DNA of 6,727 bases. Origin: Sphingomonas sp. GTDB taxonomy: Bacteria > Pseudomonadota > Alphaproteobacteria > Sphingomonadales > Sphingomonadaceae. The DNA lies in the NCBI GenBank assembly GCA_019247755.1, contig JAFBAM010000286.1, positions 1 to 6,727 on the forward strand, written 5' to 3'. Positions 4,988-6,727 of this stretch are shown here, in pieces (within the stretch, counting starts at the first letter, position 1; each line of letters starts with the position of its first letter). The translations under genes were made by a program, and so were the position numbers. The notes under the pieces are model-generated. The model had not been told where the DNA came from. It was given only the letters and a program-made list of their open reading frames with translations, and searched no databases.

Positions 4988-6303
4988 CAATCTTCCTCGA
5001 TCAGGCTGGTGGTCTTCGTCTCCGGCAGCATCACGAATGCGACTGCCGCCATGCCGATGATGGCCGTCAGATACCAATAAAAGCCGCTCTCCGACCCGGC
5101 CTGCTTGAACCACAAGGCGATATATTCGGCGGTGCCTCCGAAGATGCAGTTGCCGACAGCGTAAGGAAGCGCGACACCGAGCGTCCTGATGTGAGCCGGG
5201 AACAGTTCAGCTTTGATGAGCCCGCTGATTGACGTGTAGGCGCCCAACAGGACCAACGGCGTGAGTACAAGCGTAAGCGCTATTGCGGGTGTCGAGGTAT
5301 GGCTGATGGCCGTGAATATCGGCACCGATACGAGCATACCGCCGAAACCAAAGAGGTAGAGATTCGGCTTGCGGCCCCAGCGGTCGGCAGCGACTCCCCA
5401 CAGCGGCTGGATCAGCATGAATACGACGAGCGCGATGGTCATGATCTCCGTCGCTGACGTACGTGAGAAGCCGCTCGTGTTGGTCAGGAACTTCTGCATG
5501 TAGGTGGTGTAGGCATAAAAGGCCGCCGAGCCCCCGCCGCTGATCGCCGCGACGATCAGGAACTCGCGCGGATGCCTGCGCCATAGACTGGCGGCCGAGG
5601 AACGCTGCCTGTCCTCAGCGAGGTTCTGGAACGACTGCGTCTCGGCGAGGCGCGTGCGCAGGATGTAGACGGCGATGGCGAGCAAGGCGCCGATCCCGAA
5701 GGCGACTCGCCACCCCCATTCCTGCAGGTGCGCTTCCGACATCGCAAGCTGCAGCGCCACGACGACAGCCAAAGCGAGCAACTGGCCGCCGATCAGGGTC
5801 AGATACTGGAAGCTAGCCCAGAACGCTCGGCGGTTACGCAGGGCCATTTCGGAGAGGTAAGTTGCGCTGGCACCATATTCGCCGCCGACAGAAAGACCCT
5901 GCAGCATCCGGGCGATTACGAGCACTGCCGGCGCAATCGCCCCGGCGCGAGCGTAGGTTGGCGAGACCGCAATCAGCAACGATCCGGCGGCCATGAAGCC
6001 GACGGATAACGCGAGTCCCGACTTGCGGCCGTGCCGGTCGGAATAAATCCCCATCAGCCAGGCCCCAATCGGCCTCATCAGAAACCCCACCGCAAAGATT
6101 GCCGCAGCGCTCAAGAGTTGAGCGGTCTTGTCCTCTTTGGGAAAAAAGACCGGCGCAAAATAGATCGTCAGCGCCGAATAAGCGTACCAGTCATACCATT
6201 CGACAAGGTTGCCCGCCGAGCCTCCGACAATGTTTTTGAGTCGGCTACCCGGCGAGTGCGCTGTTCGCTCAGCCACGGCTGGCGCGTGCACGTTCCGCCG
6301 CAC
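4987..6303 (-). CDS. kgtP: MFS metabolite:H+ symporter, KgtP-like 2-oxoglutarate permease
   Basis: This is a 12-segment major facilitator protein of the MHS family; E. coli KgtP, about 432 residues, imports 2-oxoglutarate with protons. Strongly KgtP-like stretches (recalled, not aligned by computer) include GNLVEWYDWYAYS (31-43), GFLMRPIG (73-80), QGLSVGGEYGASATYLSE (135-152), ASFQYLTLIGGQLLAL (163-178), TTYMQKFL (266-273) and YTSISGLIKAELFPA (356-370). Both MFS loop signatures are present: D-R-H-G-R-K (89-94) and D-R-W-G-R-K (307-312). Start: there is no ATG near the N-terminus. GTG at 6303 gives 438 residues, and GTG at 6291 or 6276 are alternatives; the last gives 429 and only 8 bp overlap with the upstream permease. 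None has a good SD, which suggests translational coupling. The substrate could be another dicarboxylate or organic acid, because MHS members vary. Confidence 0.9.
   Translation of the reverse strand: MRRNVHAPAVAERTAHSPGSRLKNIVGGSAGNLVEWYDWYAYSALTIYFAPVFFPKEDKTAQLLSAAAIFAVGFLMRPIGAWLMGIYSDRHGRKSGLALSVGFMAAGSLLIAVSPTYARAGAIAPAVLVIARMLQGLSVGGEYGASATYLSEMALRNRRAFWASFQYLTLIGGQLLALAVVVALQLAMSEAHLQEWGWRVAFGIGALLAIAVYILRTRLAETQSFQNLAEDRQRSSAASLWRRHPREFLIVAAISGGGSAAFYAYTTYMQKFLTNTSGFSRTSATEIMTIALVVFMLIQPLWGVAADRWGRKPNLYLFGFGGMLVSVPIFTAISHTSTPAIALTLVLTPLVLLGAYTSISGLIKAELFPAHIRTLGVALPYAVGNCIFGGTAEYIALWFKQAGSESGFYWYLTAIIGMAAVAFVMLPETKTTSLIEED
4992..4998 (-). promoter_or_regulatory. Shine-Dalgarno of the GT-C-like gene, inside the end of the upstream gene
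   Basis: On the minus strand GAGGAAG is followed by ATTG and then ATG (4987-4985). It lies within the last codons of the KgtP-like gene. It selects this start over the longer open frame reaching back to 5113, whose extra 42 residues are polar, out-of-frame copies of transporter codons. Confidence 0.7.
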
Positions 6304-6727
6304 GGCTGCCGTAGATTGCGTAGAGCACCAGCCCGATCACCTGCGCGCTGAGGAAGAACAGCTGAGTGCGGCTCGGCAGGCTGTAGAACAGGTAGAGGCA
6401 GCCCAAGATGCCGACCAGGCCGACGACCCAGGGCAGCGGCGCCTTGAACGTGCGCTCCGTATCCGGCTCCCGCTGGCGAAGAACCAACATCGCGGCGCAG
6501 ACCGCGACGAAGGCCGCGAGCGTCCCGGCATTGGCCAGCGCCGCAATGCTGGCGAGCGGAATGAGGCCGGCGAAGACCGAGGTCACGACCGCGGTGAAGA
6601 TAGTGATGCGGACCGGCGTGCCGCGCTTCGATACACGGGCGAGGCTGCTCGGCAGCAGGCCGTCGCGCGCGACCACGAAGAAAATGCGGCTCTGCCCGTA
6701 GAAGAAGGCCAGGATGACCGTCGGCAA
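6269..6727 (-). CDS. Amino-acid permease, APC superfamily (CAT/YfnA type), C-terminal part
   Basis: Only the last 152 residues are in the window. The first visible codon, TTG, is an internal Leu, and the reading frame runs on past the right edge. The typical full length is about 470-490 residues, so roughly two thirds are missing. The visible part begins in the conserved segment Y-G-Q-S-R-I-F-F-V-V-A-R-D-G-L-L-P (10-26), the loop after transmembrane helix 8. It continues through N-A-G-T-L-A-A-F (66-73), which matches the family's N-x-G-T-L-x-A-F block, then R-x-F-K-A-P-L-P (92-99) and the last hydrophobic segments. The end is a short basic tail. The family imports amino acids by proton or cation symport or by exchange; the substrate cannot be told from this part. 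Its 3' end overlaps the KgtP-like gene by 8 to 35 bp, so the two are probably co-transcribed. Confidence 0.9.
   Translation of the reverse strand: MPTVILAFFYGQSRIFFVVARDGLLPSSLARVSKRGTPVRITIFTAVVTSVFAGLIPLASIAALANAGTLAAFVAVCAAMLVLRQREPDTERTFKAPLPWVVGLVGILGCLYLFYSLPSRTQLFFLSAQVIGLVLYAIYGSRAAERARASRG

Noticed and set aside
4988..5113. Longer start for the GT-C-like gene
   Set aside because: It would add 42 polar residues translated out of frame from the KgtP-like gene. The TGATG overlap with an SD at 4998-4992 is a far better start.

Overview
The window is GC-rich chromosomal DNA that looks alphaproteobacterial, most likely from a sphingomonad. This rests on base composition, on the style of the type I glutamine synthetase and PilZ proteins, and on recognition of the protein families. 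No rRNA, tRNA or marker gene is present to prove it. I see no mobile element, CRISPR array, phage gene or tRNA. The region is ordinary metabolic, transport and envelope chromosome, and I do not find a clear new multi-gene system.

Layout. A TauE/SafE-type membrane transporter (925 to 32, minus strand) is divergent from glnA (1138 to 2550, plus strand), with 212 bp between their start codons. After glnA comes a 152 bp gap holding two stem-loops and a minus-strand G-quadruplex motif. A tandem-PilZ-domain protein (2703 to 3602, plus strand) follows. It converges tail to tail on a minus-strand transcription unit, and the two stop codons overlap by 4 bp. Read 5' to 3' on the minus strand, that unit is: an amino-acid permease of the APC family (the start lies beyond the right edge), a KgtP-like 2-oxoglutarate:H+ symporter, and a polytopic membrane protein with a GT-C glycosyltransferase-like look. 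The genes overlap at both junctions (up to 35 bp, and 1 bp as TGATG), so they are almost certainly co-transcribed.

How the genes may relate. Glutamine synthetase makes glutamine from glutamate and ammonium, and 2-oxoglutarate is the carbon skeleton of glutamate. A 2-oxoglutarate importer and an amino-acid permease near glnA is therefore thematically coherent carbon/nitrogen balance. They lie on opposite strands, however, and nothing in the sequence shows shared control. The PilZ protein is a predicted c-di-GMP receptor. The GT-C-like protein probably belongs to envelope glycan chemistry. Neither has an obvious metabolic link to the transporters.

The most interesting signals are in the non-coding parts: a 9 bp RNA hairpin that buries the start codon of the TauE gene and shows its Shine-Dalgarno in the loop; two small hairpins, the second followed by six T, in the glnA leader; the double hairpin plus G-quadruplex motif after glnA; and the lack of any terminator space between the converging pilZ-domain and GT-C-like genes.
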